A stretch of DNA of 8,075 nucleotides from Candidatus Competibacteraceae bacterium (GTDB taxonomy: Bacteria; Pseudomonadota; Gammaproteobacteria; Competibacterales; Competibacteraceae). Under the pieces are notes generated by a model, which saw only the letters and a program-made list of their open reading frames with translations, searched no databases and was not told where the DNA came from. The DNA lies in NCBI GenBank assembly GCA_020444985.1, contig JAGRHK010000059.1, positions 1 through 8,075 on the forward strand. Direction: 5' to 3'. The position numbers and the translations under genes were made by a program. Positions 1 to 7,600 of this stretch are shown here, in pieces (positions within the stretch are counted from its first letter, which is position 1; every line of letters starts with the position of its first letter).

Positions 1-641
1 GTGATGCGCTCATCATTGCCACAGGCGCCAGCGCGCAGTATCTGGGCCTGCCATCCGAACAAACGTTCATGGGCAAAGGCGTGTCCGGTTGCGCCACCTG
101 CGACGGTTTCTTCTACCGCAATCAGAAAGTCGCAGTGGTGGGCGGCGGCAACACGGCGGTTGAAGAAGCGCTTTATTTGGCGAACATCGCCAGCGAAGTA
201 ACCCTGATCCATCGTCGTCAGCAGTTCCGCGCCGAGAAGATCATGGTCGACAAGCTGATGGAGAAAGTGGAGAGCGGCAAGGTGCGCCTGGAGCTGGACT
301 CCACCCTGGATGAAGTGTTGGGCGACGACAGCGGCGTAACCGGCATTCGGGTGCGCAATGTCCAAACCGATGCTAAGAAAGATATTCCACTGACTGGATT
401 GTTTATCGCCATCGGCCATAAGCCGAATACCGATTTGTTCGCCGGTCAACTGGAAATGCGTAATGGCTATATCCTGATCAAAACCGGCAGCGAAGGCGGC
501 GCAACCGCAACCAGCGTTCCAGGCGTCTTTGCCGCCGGCGATGTCGCCGACCATGTCTATCGACAGGCGATCACCTCCGCCGGCAGCGGGTGCATGGCGG
601 CCCTGGATGCGGACAAATATCTGGATGGGTTGCGCCACTAA
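1..641 (+). CDS. trxB: Thioredoxin reductase, 3' part (N-terminus outside window)
   Basis: This flavoenzyme passes electrons from NADPH through FAD and a redox disulfide to thioredoxin in the cytoplasm. The reading frame is open from base 3 and gives 212 residues before TAA. The family is about 320 residues long, so roughly the first 105 (N-terminal FAD-binding part) lie upstream. Visible in order: the DALIIATGA FAD-domain segment at the left edge, the CATC redox centre at bases 90-101, the NADPH-binding glycine motif GGGNTAVEEAL, HRR with a following R (2'-phosphate contacts), then the FAD-domain return segment GVFAAGDV and RQAITSAGSGCMAALDA. All are typical of low-molecular-weight TrxB. An internal ATG at 69 is not the start, because homologous sequence continues upstream of it. 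It converges with the usp-family gene. The identification is from recalled family sequence; no search was run. Confidence 0.96.
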   Translation, partial: DALIIATGASAQYLGLPSEQTFMGKGVSGCATCDGFFYRNQKVAVVGGGNTAVEEALYLANIASEVTLIHRRQQFRAEKIMVDKLMEKVESGKVRLELDSTLDEVLGDDSGVTGIRVRNVQTDAKKDIPLTGLFIAIGHKPNTDLFAGQLEMRNGYILIKTGSEGGATATSVPGVFAAGDVADHVYRQAITSAGSGCMAALDADKYLDGLRH

Positions 642-710
642 GTAGCGAGGTAGCGAGTCGCGAACAAAACCAAACGATTCTCTTCTCGCTACATCCTCCC
701 TGATCCCTGA
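642..710. repeat. Short direct and inverted repeats between convergent genes
   Basis: The gap between trxB and the usp-family gene holds GTAGCGAG twice in tandem (642-649, 650-657), its exact reverse complement CTCGCTAC (685-692), and TCCCTGA twice in tandem (697-703, 704-710). Either left arm can pair with the right arm to form an 8-bp stem. No T-run follows, so it is not a classical intrinsic terminator, although it could end or stabilise transcripts from both sides. It resembles short-repeat debris common in intergenic spacers. Confidence 0.6.
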
Positions 711-713
711 TGC

Positions 714-1235
714 TCAAATCAGCGGCTTGGCCCATTCCTGCGCCGTACTGTCATTGACCGGCACGATCAATACCGGACGTTTCGACAAATGAGTAACCCG
801 GCGGGCTGTCGATCCGAGCAGCTCGTTTTGCATACCCGAGCCGGTATGAGTCCCCATCACGATCAAGTCCGCATTATGGCGATCCGCTTCGCACAAGATG
901 ACCTCGCAAGACAAACCGCTGACAACGCGAACTTCTGAAATAACTTCGGTTTGCTCCAGCGTAGCGCCCAATTCTTCCTCACAAAACACCTCCATGCGTT
1001 TATGAATCTTTCGTAAAATATCCTGGCTGGAGGCGTGGTGGAGCTGCTCAGCAGTCTCCGGTTGCAAGTAGGAATCGATCAAAAATCGCACCGAATTACT
1101 CAACGGCTCCACGACATGCAGTAAGATGATGCGGGCGTTCAATTGCTTGGCCAGTCCAACGGTAAAGCGAAATACCGGTCGAGTATGGCTGCCCAGCGCT
1201 GTGGTGTACAAGATGGTTTTGACTTCAGGAACCAT
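714..1235 (-). CDS. Universal stress protein (UspA) family protein
   Basis: This is a single-domain Usp protein of 173 residues, presumed cytoplasmic; family members are linked to stress survival and many bind ATP. The fold signature is visible: an opening beta strand (KTILYTTALG), ARIILLHVVEP at about 34-44, then DLIVMGTH, a glycine loop and LLGSTARRVTHLSKRPVLIVP at about 123-157. Two ATP-site features are unusual. The acidic residue normally in the first strand (VAVDGS-like) is missing, and the G-x2-G part of the glycine loop reads G128-T-H-T131. The start is placed at the ATG at 1235 because GGAG lies about 8 bases upstream of it; an in-frame TTG at 1253 would add six residues but contains that ribosome binding site. 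It is divergent from the lyase gene. The partner or signal cannot be told from sequence. Confidence 0.88.
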   Translation of the reverse strand: MVPEVKTILYTTALGSHTRPVFRFTVGLAKQLNARIILLHVVEPLSNSVRFLIDSYLQPETAEQLHHASSQDILRKIHKRMEVFCEEELGATLEQTEVISEVRVVSGLSCEVILCEADRHNADLIVMGTHTGSGMQNELLGSTARRVTHLSKRPVLIVPVNDSTAQEWAKPLI

Positions 1236-1292
1236 GGATTCACTCCAAAACAAGCGTTACAAAACCTTGCGACCCGGTCGCCGCGCATCTGT

Positions 1293-1310
1293 TTCAACGA
1301 CTTCAACGAC
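1293..1310. repeat. Tandem 9-bp repeat in usp leader
   Basis: TTCAACGAC occurs twice head to tail (1293-1301 and 1302-1310), in the presumed 5' leader of the usp-family gene. It may be a chance duplication or a paired protein-binding site; nothing else supports a function. Confidence 0.35.
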
Positions 1311-1341
1311 CGAATGATGTGCAAGAGGAAAGGATGCCGTC

Positions 1342-1370
1342 TTCATACAACAAATATTTTTTTTTGAAAA
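1342..1370 (-). promoter_or_regulatory. Possible sigma-70 promoter for the usp gene
   Basis: On the minus strand, TTTTCA (1370-1365, 4 of 6 to TTGACA) and TATGAA (1347-1342, 4 of 6 to TATAAT) are separated by exactly 17 bases. The spacer contains a long A-tract. Transcription would begin near 1335, giving a leader of about 100 bases. This is a prediction by eye. Confidence 0.35.
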
Positions 1371-1393
1371 CCCACCGCTCTTTACTCCATTAT
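1364..1393 (+). promoter_or_regulatory. Possible sigma-70 promoter for the lyase gene
   Basis: TTGAAA (1364-1369, 5 of 6 to TTGACA) is followed after 18 bases by CATTAT (1388-1393, 4 of 6 to TATAAT). The start would be near 1400, giving a leader of about 93 bases. The -35 box overlaps that proposed for the divergent usp promoter. An inverted repeat, GCTGACT (1399-1405) with AGTCAGC (1434-1440), lies in the leader. Confidence 0.4.
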
Positions 1394-1492
1394 GCTGCGC
1401 TGACTTTCCGCCCCGCGTCGACTGCGCTAACCTAGTCAGCTTCAAAAGGCAAAACTCCCTACCACACAAGCCATAAACAGGAGAATCCTGCC

Positions 1493-2380
1493 ATGCCTAA
1501 ATCTGCACGCCCTCGCCGCAGTGTGTTGTACATGCCCGGCTCCAATGCTCGCGCTCTGGAAAAAGCCCGCACCCTGCCCGCCGATGGCCTGATCCTCGAT
1601 CTTGAAGACGCCGTTGCGCCTGACGCCAAGGAGCTGGCCCGCAAGCAGGTCTGTGAAGCCGTCGCCGCCGGTGGTTTTGGCATGCGCGAGATCATCGTCC
1701 GCGTCAATGCGCTATCGACGCGCTGGGGTTATGAAGACATCGCCATGGCCGCGAAATCCGGCGCTGACGCCTTGTTGCTGCCCAAGGTGGAAAGCGCGGA
1801 TGCGATCCACCATATGGAGGCGATCATGAAAGCCAACAACGCTCCGGATCAAATGATGATCTGGGCGATGATGGAAACGCCGCGCAGCATTCTCGAATCC
1901 CAGTCGATCGCCAAAGCATCGCCTCGTATGGAATGCCTGGTGATGGGCACGTCCGACTTGGCCAAGGAATTGGACTGCGCTCATACGCACGAACGGCTAC
2001 CGTTTGTCACTTCGCTGGGTTTGTGCCTGTTAGCCGCCCGCGCCGCAGGACTCGGCATTCTCGACGGGGTCTATCTTGATTTGAATGATGAACCCGGCTT
2101 TGAATTCGCTTGCCGGCAGGGCAGCGAATTCGGCTTCGACGGTAAAACGCTCATTCACCCCAAACAGGTCGGTCCCTGCAACCAGGTCTTCACGCCTAAA
2201 CCGGAGGATGTTGCCTGGTCCCGGCAAATTATCGAGGCGCATGCCGCTGCCGCTGCACGCGGCGAAGGGGTGGTCGTGGTCAATGGGCGACTGGTCGAGA
2301 ACCTCCACGTCGAAAGCGCTCGCCGCGTGGTCGGCATGGCGGATGCCATCGCGGCGATGGAAGCCGCCTCCTCGGGTTAA
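1493..2380 (+). CDS. CitE-like CoA-ester lyase/thioesterase (HpcH/HpaI superfamily)
   Basis: This 295-residue protein belongs to the citrate lyase beta-subunit-like family. Members cleave or hydrolyse CoA esters such as malyl-CoA, beta-methylmalyl-CoA, citramalyl-CoA or citryl groups through a Mg2+-bound enolate. Visible motifs on the TIM-barrel: RSVLYMPGS near residue 9, LEDAV at 37-41, RVN at 70-72, PKVE at 97-100, MET with E128 and GTSDL with D155 (the pair expected to bind Mg2+), and LIHPKQ in the C-terminal third. The start is secure: AGGAGA at 1479-1484 lies 8 bases before the ATG. No citrate lyase alpha, gamma or ligase genes are adjacent, so it is more likely a stand-alone malyl-CoA or citramalyl-CoA type enzyme than a citrate lyase subunit. 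Exact substrate is unknown. It lies 59 bp upstream of apbE on the same strand and may be co-transcribed with it. Confidence 0.9.
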   Translation: MPKSARPRRSVLYMPGSNARALEKARTLPADGLILDLEDAVAPDAKELARKQVCEAVAAGGFGMREIIVRVNALSTRWGYEDIAMAAKSGADALLLPKVESADAIHHMEAIMKANNAPDQMMIWAMMETPRSILESQSIAKASPRMECLVMGTSDLAKELDCAHTHERLPFVTSLGLCLLAARAAGLGILDGVYLDLNDEPGFEFACRQGSEFGFDGKTLIHPKQVGPCNQVFTPKPEDVAWSRQIIEAHAAAAARGEGVVVVNGRLVENLHVESARRVVGMADAIAAMEAASSG

Positions 2381-2430
2381 TGTCCCTCTCCCTCTCTCGC
2401 AACCCCTCTCCCGTAAACGGGCGAGGGGAG
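2381..2430. repeat. REP-like palindrome carrying the apbE Shine-Dalgarno
   Basis: A C/T-rich stretch leads into an imperfect hairpin. CCCCTCTCCCG (2403-2413) pairs with CGGGCGAGGGG (2418-2428) with one mismatch, around a TAAA loop. C/T-rich palindromes of this kind are widespread intergenic repeats in proteobacteria (established knowledge; copy number in this genome was not checked). The right arm plus two bases, GAGGGGAG at 2423-2430, sits 9 bases before the apbE ATG at 2440 and is its only good ribosome binding site. Confidence 0.65.
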
Positions 2431-2439
2431 TTCTTAATA

Positions 2440-3498
2440 ATGAAAAGACGTTCCATTGCCTTCTATTCCACAGCGCTACTGCTGGCGGTTCTAACCTTCG
2501 CTGCTTGCAAGCCAACGCCATCTGACCTGACCGTGCGCTTCACCGGCGCGACCATGGGGACGAGCTATGACCTCAAGCTGGTTCCCGCGCCCAATCAGAC
2601 CGTACCTGCCGACTTTCAGAGCCAGGTTGAGGCGTTGCTGGCGCGCATCAACAAAACCCTGTCCACTTACGACCCGGATTCCGAGCTTTCCCGCTTCAAC
2701 CGGAATTCCAGTACCGACTGGATCGCGGTTTCGCCCGAGCTGCAACAGATCGTTGCCGAAGGGCTGCGGATCAGCGCATTGAGCAGCGAGGCCTTCGACA
2801 TCACCGTCGGGCCGCTGGTCAATCTCTGGGGCTTCGGCCCGGCGCCACGCCGCGACCAGGTTCCTAGCGACGCAGAGATTGCTCAAGCGCAGGAACGGGT
2901 CGGTTACTGGCAACTCAGCATTCGCGAGCAACCGCCAGCGCTCAAGAAGGAGCGTCCCGACCTCTATGTGGACCTTTCCGCGATCGCCAAGGGTTACGGC
3001 GTCGATCAGTTGGCGGCGCTGGTCGAGGCGGCGGGCATTGGCAACTACCTGGTCTCCATTGCCGGCGAGATTCGCGCGCAGGGCCATAATGGCCAGGGTC
3101 AACCCTGGACGATTGCCATTGAAAAGCCGGTCGCCGGCCAACGCGCAGTAGAACGGCTGATTCAACTGGGCGATCACAGCGTTTCAACCTCGGGCGACTA
3201 TCGTAATTTTTTCGAGCAAGACGGCCAGCGCTACTCGCATATCATCAACCCGCGCACCGGGCGGCCTGTGCCGCAAACCCTGGCGTCCGTGACCGTGGTG
3301 ACCGACCGCTCCATGATCGCCGACGCGACCGCCACCGCACTGATGGCCGCTGGCGCGGAATTCGGCTTTCAATTGGCCACCGATCATCGCTTGGCGGCCT
3401 TTTTCATCACGGTTGACCCCAAAGGAGGGTTCCAGGAACGCTATACGCCAGAGTTTGAGCGCTATCTGGCGCCAGCGCCGACGCAGAAATCGGACTAA
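2440..3498 (+). CDS. apbE: FAD:protein FMN transferase, ApbE family lipoprotein
   Basis: ApbE attaches FMN from FAD covalently to a Ser/Thr of target flavoproteins (for example NqrB/NqrC or RnfG/RnfD-type subunits) outside the inner membrane, using Mg2+. The chosen ATG gives 352 residues, the usual family length. The N-terminus is a lipoprotein signal: KRR, a hydrophobic run, then FAAC with C23 as the lipidated residue (F at -3 is slightly unusual). Family motifs follow in order: MGTSY, a YDPDSELSRFN segment, FDITVGPLVNLWGFGP, DLSAIAKGYGVD, GEIRAQG, the STSGDYRNFF segment, HIINPRTG beginning at H267, and D295-ATAT299, which matches the metal-binding D-x3-T. An in-frame ATG at 2380 overlaps the previous stop codon and would add 20 residues encoded by the palindrome, spoiling the signal peptide, so it is disfavoured. 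No target flavoprotein gene is in the window. Confidence 0.94.
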   Translation: MKRRSIAFYSTALLLAVLTFAACKPTPSDLTVRFTGATMGTSYDLKLVPAPNQTVPADFQSQVEALLARINKTLSTYDPDSELSRFNRNSSTDWIAVSPELQQIVAEGLRISALSSEAFDITVGPLVNLWGFGPAPRRDQVPSDAEIAQAQERVGYWQLSIREQPPALKKERPDLYVDLSAIAKGYGVDQLAALVEAAGIGNYLVSIAGEIRAQGHNGQGQPWTIAIEKPVAGQRAVERLIQLGDHSVSTSGDYRNFFEQDGQRYSHIINPRTGRPVPQTLASVTVVTDRSMIADATATALMAAGAEFGFQLATDHRLAAFFITVDPKGGFQERYTPEFERYLAPAPTQKSD

Positions 3499-3508
3499 AA
3501 CGCGGTAA

Positions 3509-3540
3509 CCTGGATGCAAGCGGTCAGGCCGAAATCCAGG
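3509..3540. terminator. Likely bidirectional terminator between apbE and fpr
   Basis: CCTGGAT (3509-3515) and ATCCAGG (3534-3540) form a perfect 7-bp stem, and CGG/CCG (3521-3523, 3529-3531) can pair inside the loop. A short T-rich run (ATTTT) follows on the plus strand. An alternative stem, AAATCC (3532-3537) with GGATTT (3549-3554), overlaps it. The position between two convergent stop codons supports a terminator, although the T-run is weak in both directions. Confidence 0.5.
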
Positions 3541-3562
3541 ATTTTCCCGGATTTGGAAACTT

Positions 3563-4339
3563 CTACCAGTAATTCTCCACCGCCATATTACCCGGCTTAC
3601 CGCGCAGACTCAGGGTCAAACCGCGATCAAGCAGAAGTTGCCGGGTTTCCTGCACCATATCCGGGTTGCCGCAAATCATGATCCGCGACCGTTCCTGATC
3701 AATCGGCAAGCCAACATGCGCTTCCAATTCGCCATTGGCCAGCAAGCTCGTGATGCGGTCATTAAGCGCGGACCGCTCAATCGGTTCACGGGTCACGACC
3801 GGCACGTATTTTAGTTTGTGCGCGTACTCGGTGAATAACTCGTTTTTCTGGAACGAATCGATGAATTCCTGGTAGGCCAGTTCATGCCGATAACGCACGC
3901 TGTGGACCAGCACGATATTTTCGTAACGCTCCCAGGTATCGAACTCCTGAAGGATCGACAGGAACGGCGCCAGGCCGGTGCCCGTGGATAATAACCAGAG
4001 ATCCTGGCCGCACTCAAACCGGTCGGTGGTCAGATAGCCATAGTTTCTTTTCTCGACCCGCACCGAATCGCCGATCTTGAGTTGTGACAAACGCGAGGTG
4101 AACGCGCCGTCTGGCACAACAATGGAGTAGAACTCCAGAAATTCATCATAAGGCGCTGAGCAAATCGAATACGCCCGCCACACCAATTCACCGTTGTCGT
4201 CCACAACGCCCAACCGGGCGAACTGACCGGCGATAAAACGATAGGACTGGCTGCGGGTGGTTTTGAAAGAAAACAGATTGGATGCCCAAGTCTGGATTTC
4301 CGTAATCGTTTCCACGGTGTATTTGTCGCTGGCCTGCAT
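3563..4339 (-). CDS. fpr: Ferredoxin-NADP+ reductase
   Basis: This FAD enzyme moves electrons between NADPH and ferredoxin or flavodoxin in the cytoplasm, supporting Fe-S cluster assembly, radical enzymes and oxidative-stress defence. Visible features: the FAD-binding R55-A-Y-S58 motif, the second flavin segment around GAFTSRLSQLKIGD, YGYL at 100-103, the NADP pyrophosphate loop GTGLAPF at 120-126, an ICGNPDM motif in the NADP domain, and a C-terminal aromatic end (VENYW) that would stack on the flavin. The ATG at 4339 gives 258 residues, the normal length of the short bacterial class, and has AGGA 9 bases upstream. An in-frame TTG at 4366 would add nine residues and has no ribosome binding site. 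It is convergent with apbE and divergent from the secreted protein gene. The symbol is by family resemblance. Confidence 0.93.
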   Translation of the reverse strand: MQASDKYTVETITEIQTWASNLFSFKTTRSQSYRFIAGQFARLGVVDDNGELVWRAYSICSAPYDEFLEFYSIVVPDGAFTSRLSQLKIGDSVRVEKRNYGYLTTDRFECGQDLWLLSTGTGLAPFLSILQEFDTWERYENIVLVHSVRYRHELAYQEFIDSFQKNELFTEYAHKLKYVPVVTREPIERSALNDRITSLLANGELEAHVGLPIDQERSRIMICGNPDMVQETRQLLLDRGLTLSLRGKPGNMAVENYW

Positions 4340-4373
4340 GGGGATCGGTCCTGTCCAGGTTATCAATGGAGAG

Positions 4374-4386
4374 CAGGAAATACCTG
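4374..4386. promoter_or_regulatory. Small palindrome upstream of fpr
   Basis: CAGG-AAATA-CCTG is a 4-bp inverted repeat about 35 bases before the fpr start codon. It could be an operator half-site pair, but it is short and matches no regulator I can name with confidence. Confidence 0.2.
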
Positions 4387-4475
4387 AGTATTTTGCTCGG
4401 TTTTCATGGCCAGTCTAAAGGAAAATTAAAAATAAAAAAGGAATAAAAATTTATTTGCTTATAACTTTAATTTTT

Positions 4476-4491
4476 ACGCACCGCACTTGCT
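4476..4491 (+). promoter_or_regulatory. Weak sigma-54-like site upstream of the secreted protein gene
   Basis: ACGCAC, 5 bases, then TTGCT matches the TGGCAC-N5-TTGC spacing of sigma-54 promoters, with GCAC and TTGC intact but the -24 GG replaced by CG. Transcription would start near 4502. Because the near-invariant GG is broken, this is tentative. Confidence 0.22.
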
Positions 4492-4540
4492 TTGTCACAT
4501 AATATAAACAAAACTAAAATATTTTTTATATGGGCGTTCG

Positions 4541-4579
4541 GTGAAAAAAGGTTAATATATAGTATTAAATGCTTTTCAC
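4541..4579. promoter_or_regulatory. Nested 39-bp dyad in leader of the secreted protein gene
   Basis: GTGAAAA (4541-4547) pairs with TTTTCAC (4573-4579). Inside it, TTAATA (4552-4557) pairs with TATTAA (4563-4568). The four-base gaps on either side (AAGG and ATGC) are symmetric, so the whole is one dyad centred on 4560. It ends 25 bases before the start codon and could be an operator or an mRNA hairpin. The surrounding DNA is AT-rich (30 G or C in the 120 bases 4441-4560), which raises the chance of accidental symmetry. Confidence 0.45.
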
Positions 4580-4604
4580 ACGGCTACGCTAATAAGTTAT
4601 TCTA

Positions 4605-7600
4605 ATGAAAAATCAGCCCATTCTCCGTTTGTTCCTCGCCTTCTTTCTGTTGACCCTCATGGCGTTCCAGAGCCACGCTGATCCCTTCCCTCCTGATTGG
4701 GGAACCGGCGCGGTCAACGAAGCCAGTGGCCCCATTCACTTTGCTCCGGTTGCCTGGCCAACGGAACCGAGTGACCCACAGAACTGCGGCGTGACCTGCG
4801 GCGATTGGAAGCCCTATACCCGTTTTCAGAACGATATTGACGATCCTCGCACCCAGGATCCCTCGAATGGCGGCACAGCTCCACAGAACTATGTCAATAT
4901 TTCCTCGTCCTGCAACGACACAACCCTGCCCAGTATTTATTACTCTCTTTATAAGGATCCTGCGGATGAAACTAAAGACGTCCTCATGTTCCGCTGGCGG
5001 GTGGAGCAGATCGCGAATACTTACGCCACTGGTCCCTCAGCAGGCAATTTCAGCGCGACCGATCCTTGGCGTTCCGCGCTGTGGACCGTATTTTTCGACT
5101 TGGATGGCGATGGCTACCGCGATATTGCCGCGCATCTGAACGGCGCTTCCGGCGCGCCGGCAACGCCCATCGATATGATCGCGGGTATCTGGGGCGATAT
5201 TCCTAACCAGTCCGTCGACTATTTCAATGACCCCAATATCAAACTGATCGCGCATAACCCGACCGCTTTTACCTCAGGTAGCAGGATTCTTAATTTTCAT
5301 AATAGCCTGACGCCAGACACGACTTGGCCGGCGGGTTCCACAACCAACACTTGGGACTATGGGACAACGCGCGCCAGACAAGTGTCCACCGCAGCTTGCA
5401 CCGAGTATTTTGTCGATTACCAGATTCCGGTACGGATGCTGAATGCGTCCAGTACAGGTCCCAACCCCAGTTTCGACGGTCCCAAGCTGACCCGCGACAC
5501 CCCGCTTTCCATGCTGTTCTGCACCGCGAACAGCCTGGAAAATCCGCTCCAGAAAGATTGTGCGCTTGACAAAACGTGGACTGCCGATTCAAACCAACCG
5601 GCTCCTTTCGGCGATTACCTCTCCTTCAACAAGGAAGAACCTTACAGCCAGCCCATTGTTTCCAGCGTTACCGCGACCGCGCCCAACACCTGCGCCGGTA
5701 GTTACACCCTGACCACGAAAGTGCAGGACACGTTGTATGTCAATAATGGCGTTGTTGAACCCTCCATTCAGGAAGTCAAATTCTATTACTGGTACGACAA
5801 AGATGGGGATGGAACGACCGCTGGGGACACTGGCAGCGTCTGGACGGAAGCCACCACGCCCACGCCTGTGCGCAACGCCACCCTGAATACCTGGACCACG
5901 ACCTGGGACACGACCAGTCTGCTCAAGGGCAAGTATCTGATTGGCGTTCAGGCGCTGGACAACAAGACGCTGCACGATGATAGCGTACCCGATGCGCCGG
6001 TGAATAACCGCACCTTCTCTTATCTGCCCGGCAGCACCGCCTCGGCCACCCAGGCACAGATCTACACCAATGACTGGAGCTGGGATGGTGTCGCTAAGCA
6101 ATGGGTTCAAGGCGCATCCATCGGCTGGATTAGCGGTCAGGATATAGCGTTTCCCGCCCACTCGCCGACCATGACGCCGGGCGCGGGCGAAGACTGGTAC
6201 GGCAATCCGGATGTCACCGGCTTGCAAACCGCACTGATTGGCACCGCCATCAATGCCTGTGGCGTTGCGCCGACGATTAGTAAAACGGTAACCCCCAGTA
6301 ATGTGACGACGGGTGATGCTGTCACTTTCACGGTGACGATTAACAATACCACCGGGAACGCTATTACCGTTGACCAGATCAGCGATGTATTGCCCAGCGG
6401 TTTTGTTTATCAGTCCACGGATAGCGTCACCAATAACGGCAGCGATATTTCCGGGTCCACTACGAATCCAGCAACAACAACGGGAACCATCAGTTGGGCT
6501 TTTAGTGGCGTCACGGTTGTTAATAACGCTACGCTAGCGCTGACTTTCAAAGCCACTGCTCCCAATATCGCCGGCAATTACACGAATACGGCGACAGCGG
6601 CGACCAGCTTTGGAGAAATCACCAGCGAGCCAGCCGCAGTACAAGTGGATTCGGCGCGGATTTCTCTGAGTAAAACGCCAGATACCTACCTTATTGAGCC
6701 CGATGGCGCGACCCCGCTCACTTATATTCTGCATTATTCCAATGATTCGGTCGTGGCAGTCACGAATGCCGAAATTCAAGATGTTCTGCCTGCCGGCGTG
6801 ACGTATGTGGGATGTTCGGGAGGAACGGGTTGTTCAAATACGAGTGGGACGGTCACTTGGACGCTAGGCGATCTGGCGGCGGGCGCTACGGGGAACGTGA
6901 CTTTAACCGTCACAGTCGATAATAGCTACAGCATGCCATCGTTGACGAACAGCGCGACGCTGACGGTGACGGCGCCGGATAATAGTCCGGTCGACACAAC
7001 GGCCAGCAGCACAATCGCGGTAAATGTCCCGGCGCCGGCTGCACCCGCATTTACGTTAACCAAAACCAGTAATCTCGTTCAGGTCGCGCCCGGCGGCTCA
7101 ACAACATGGACGATCGCATACGCGAACTACGGGACAGGCGCAGCCACTGGCGTCACAATTACCGATACGCTACCGGATGGTTTTACTTATTCTGCTTGTT
7201 CAGGCGGTACCTGCGACTATAACGTCACTAATGCCGGCAAGGTGACTTGGAATATCGGTAGCGTCAGTGCTGGAGGAAGCGGGTCGGTAACCGTTACCGC
7301 TATGGCAACCGATCCGTTTGTTTGGGCGAATCCGGCGACGAATAGCGCCACAATCACGCATTCCACCGATAGTACTGGAGTCAGCGCGACGAACGAAGTC
7401 GGGGTCACAGGACAGACATGTAGCGCACTGTATTATTTTCATAGCGACTTAACCGCTGATAGCATCAAACCAACCGGAGCAACGGGCGCTACTTTTACGA
7501 CGAGTACGAGCGGAACGAGCATTATATTCACTAGCACGCCTACAACCGATCCTGTAATACTGGATGGAAGACAATTGTCAGTAGGAATTTATTATGATCC

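Noticed and set aside
1257..1469. Possible small gene on the minus strand in the usp-lyase spacer
   Set aside because: No ribosome binding site or recognisable motif; it covers the predicted divergent promoters and usp leader.
2380..2439. Longer apbE start at the ATG overlapping the lyase stop
   Set aside because: It would put 20 polar residues encoded by the palindrome in front of a good lipoprotein signal; the ATG at 2440 has a strong ribosome binding site. Coupling through the upstream ATG remains possible.
2030..2521. Minus-strand open frame of 163 codons across the lyase-apbE junction
   Set aside because: It overlaps two well-supported sense genes and the palindrome and has no recognisable domain.
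2491..3177. Long open frame on the minus strand (228 codons) opposite apbE
   Set aside because: It lies wholly antisense to a strongly conserved gene, shows no recognisable domain and is expected from GC-rich codon bias.
4422..4474. Inverted repeat AAAATTAAA/TTTAATTTT in the AT-rich island
   Set aside because: With so few G or C bases, such matches are expected by chance; the gap is 35 bases and there is no supporting context.
4580..4604. Checked the leader of the surface protein gene for a cyclic-di-GMP riboswitch
   Set aside because: None of the conserved blocks of the known class could be lined up, and the leader is too short and AT-rich.
5589..6227. Minus-strand open frame of 212 codons inside the surface protein gene
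   Set aside because: The protein is low-complexity Gly/Arg/Val-rich, has no family motif and is the shadow of the sense gene.
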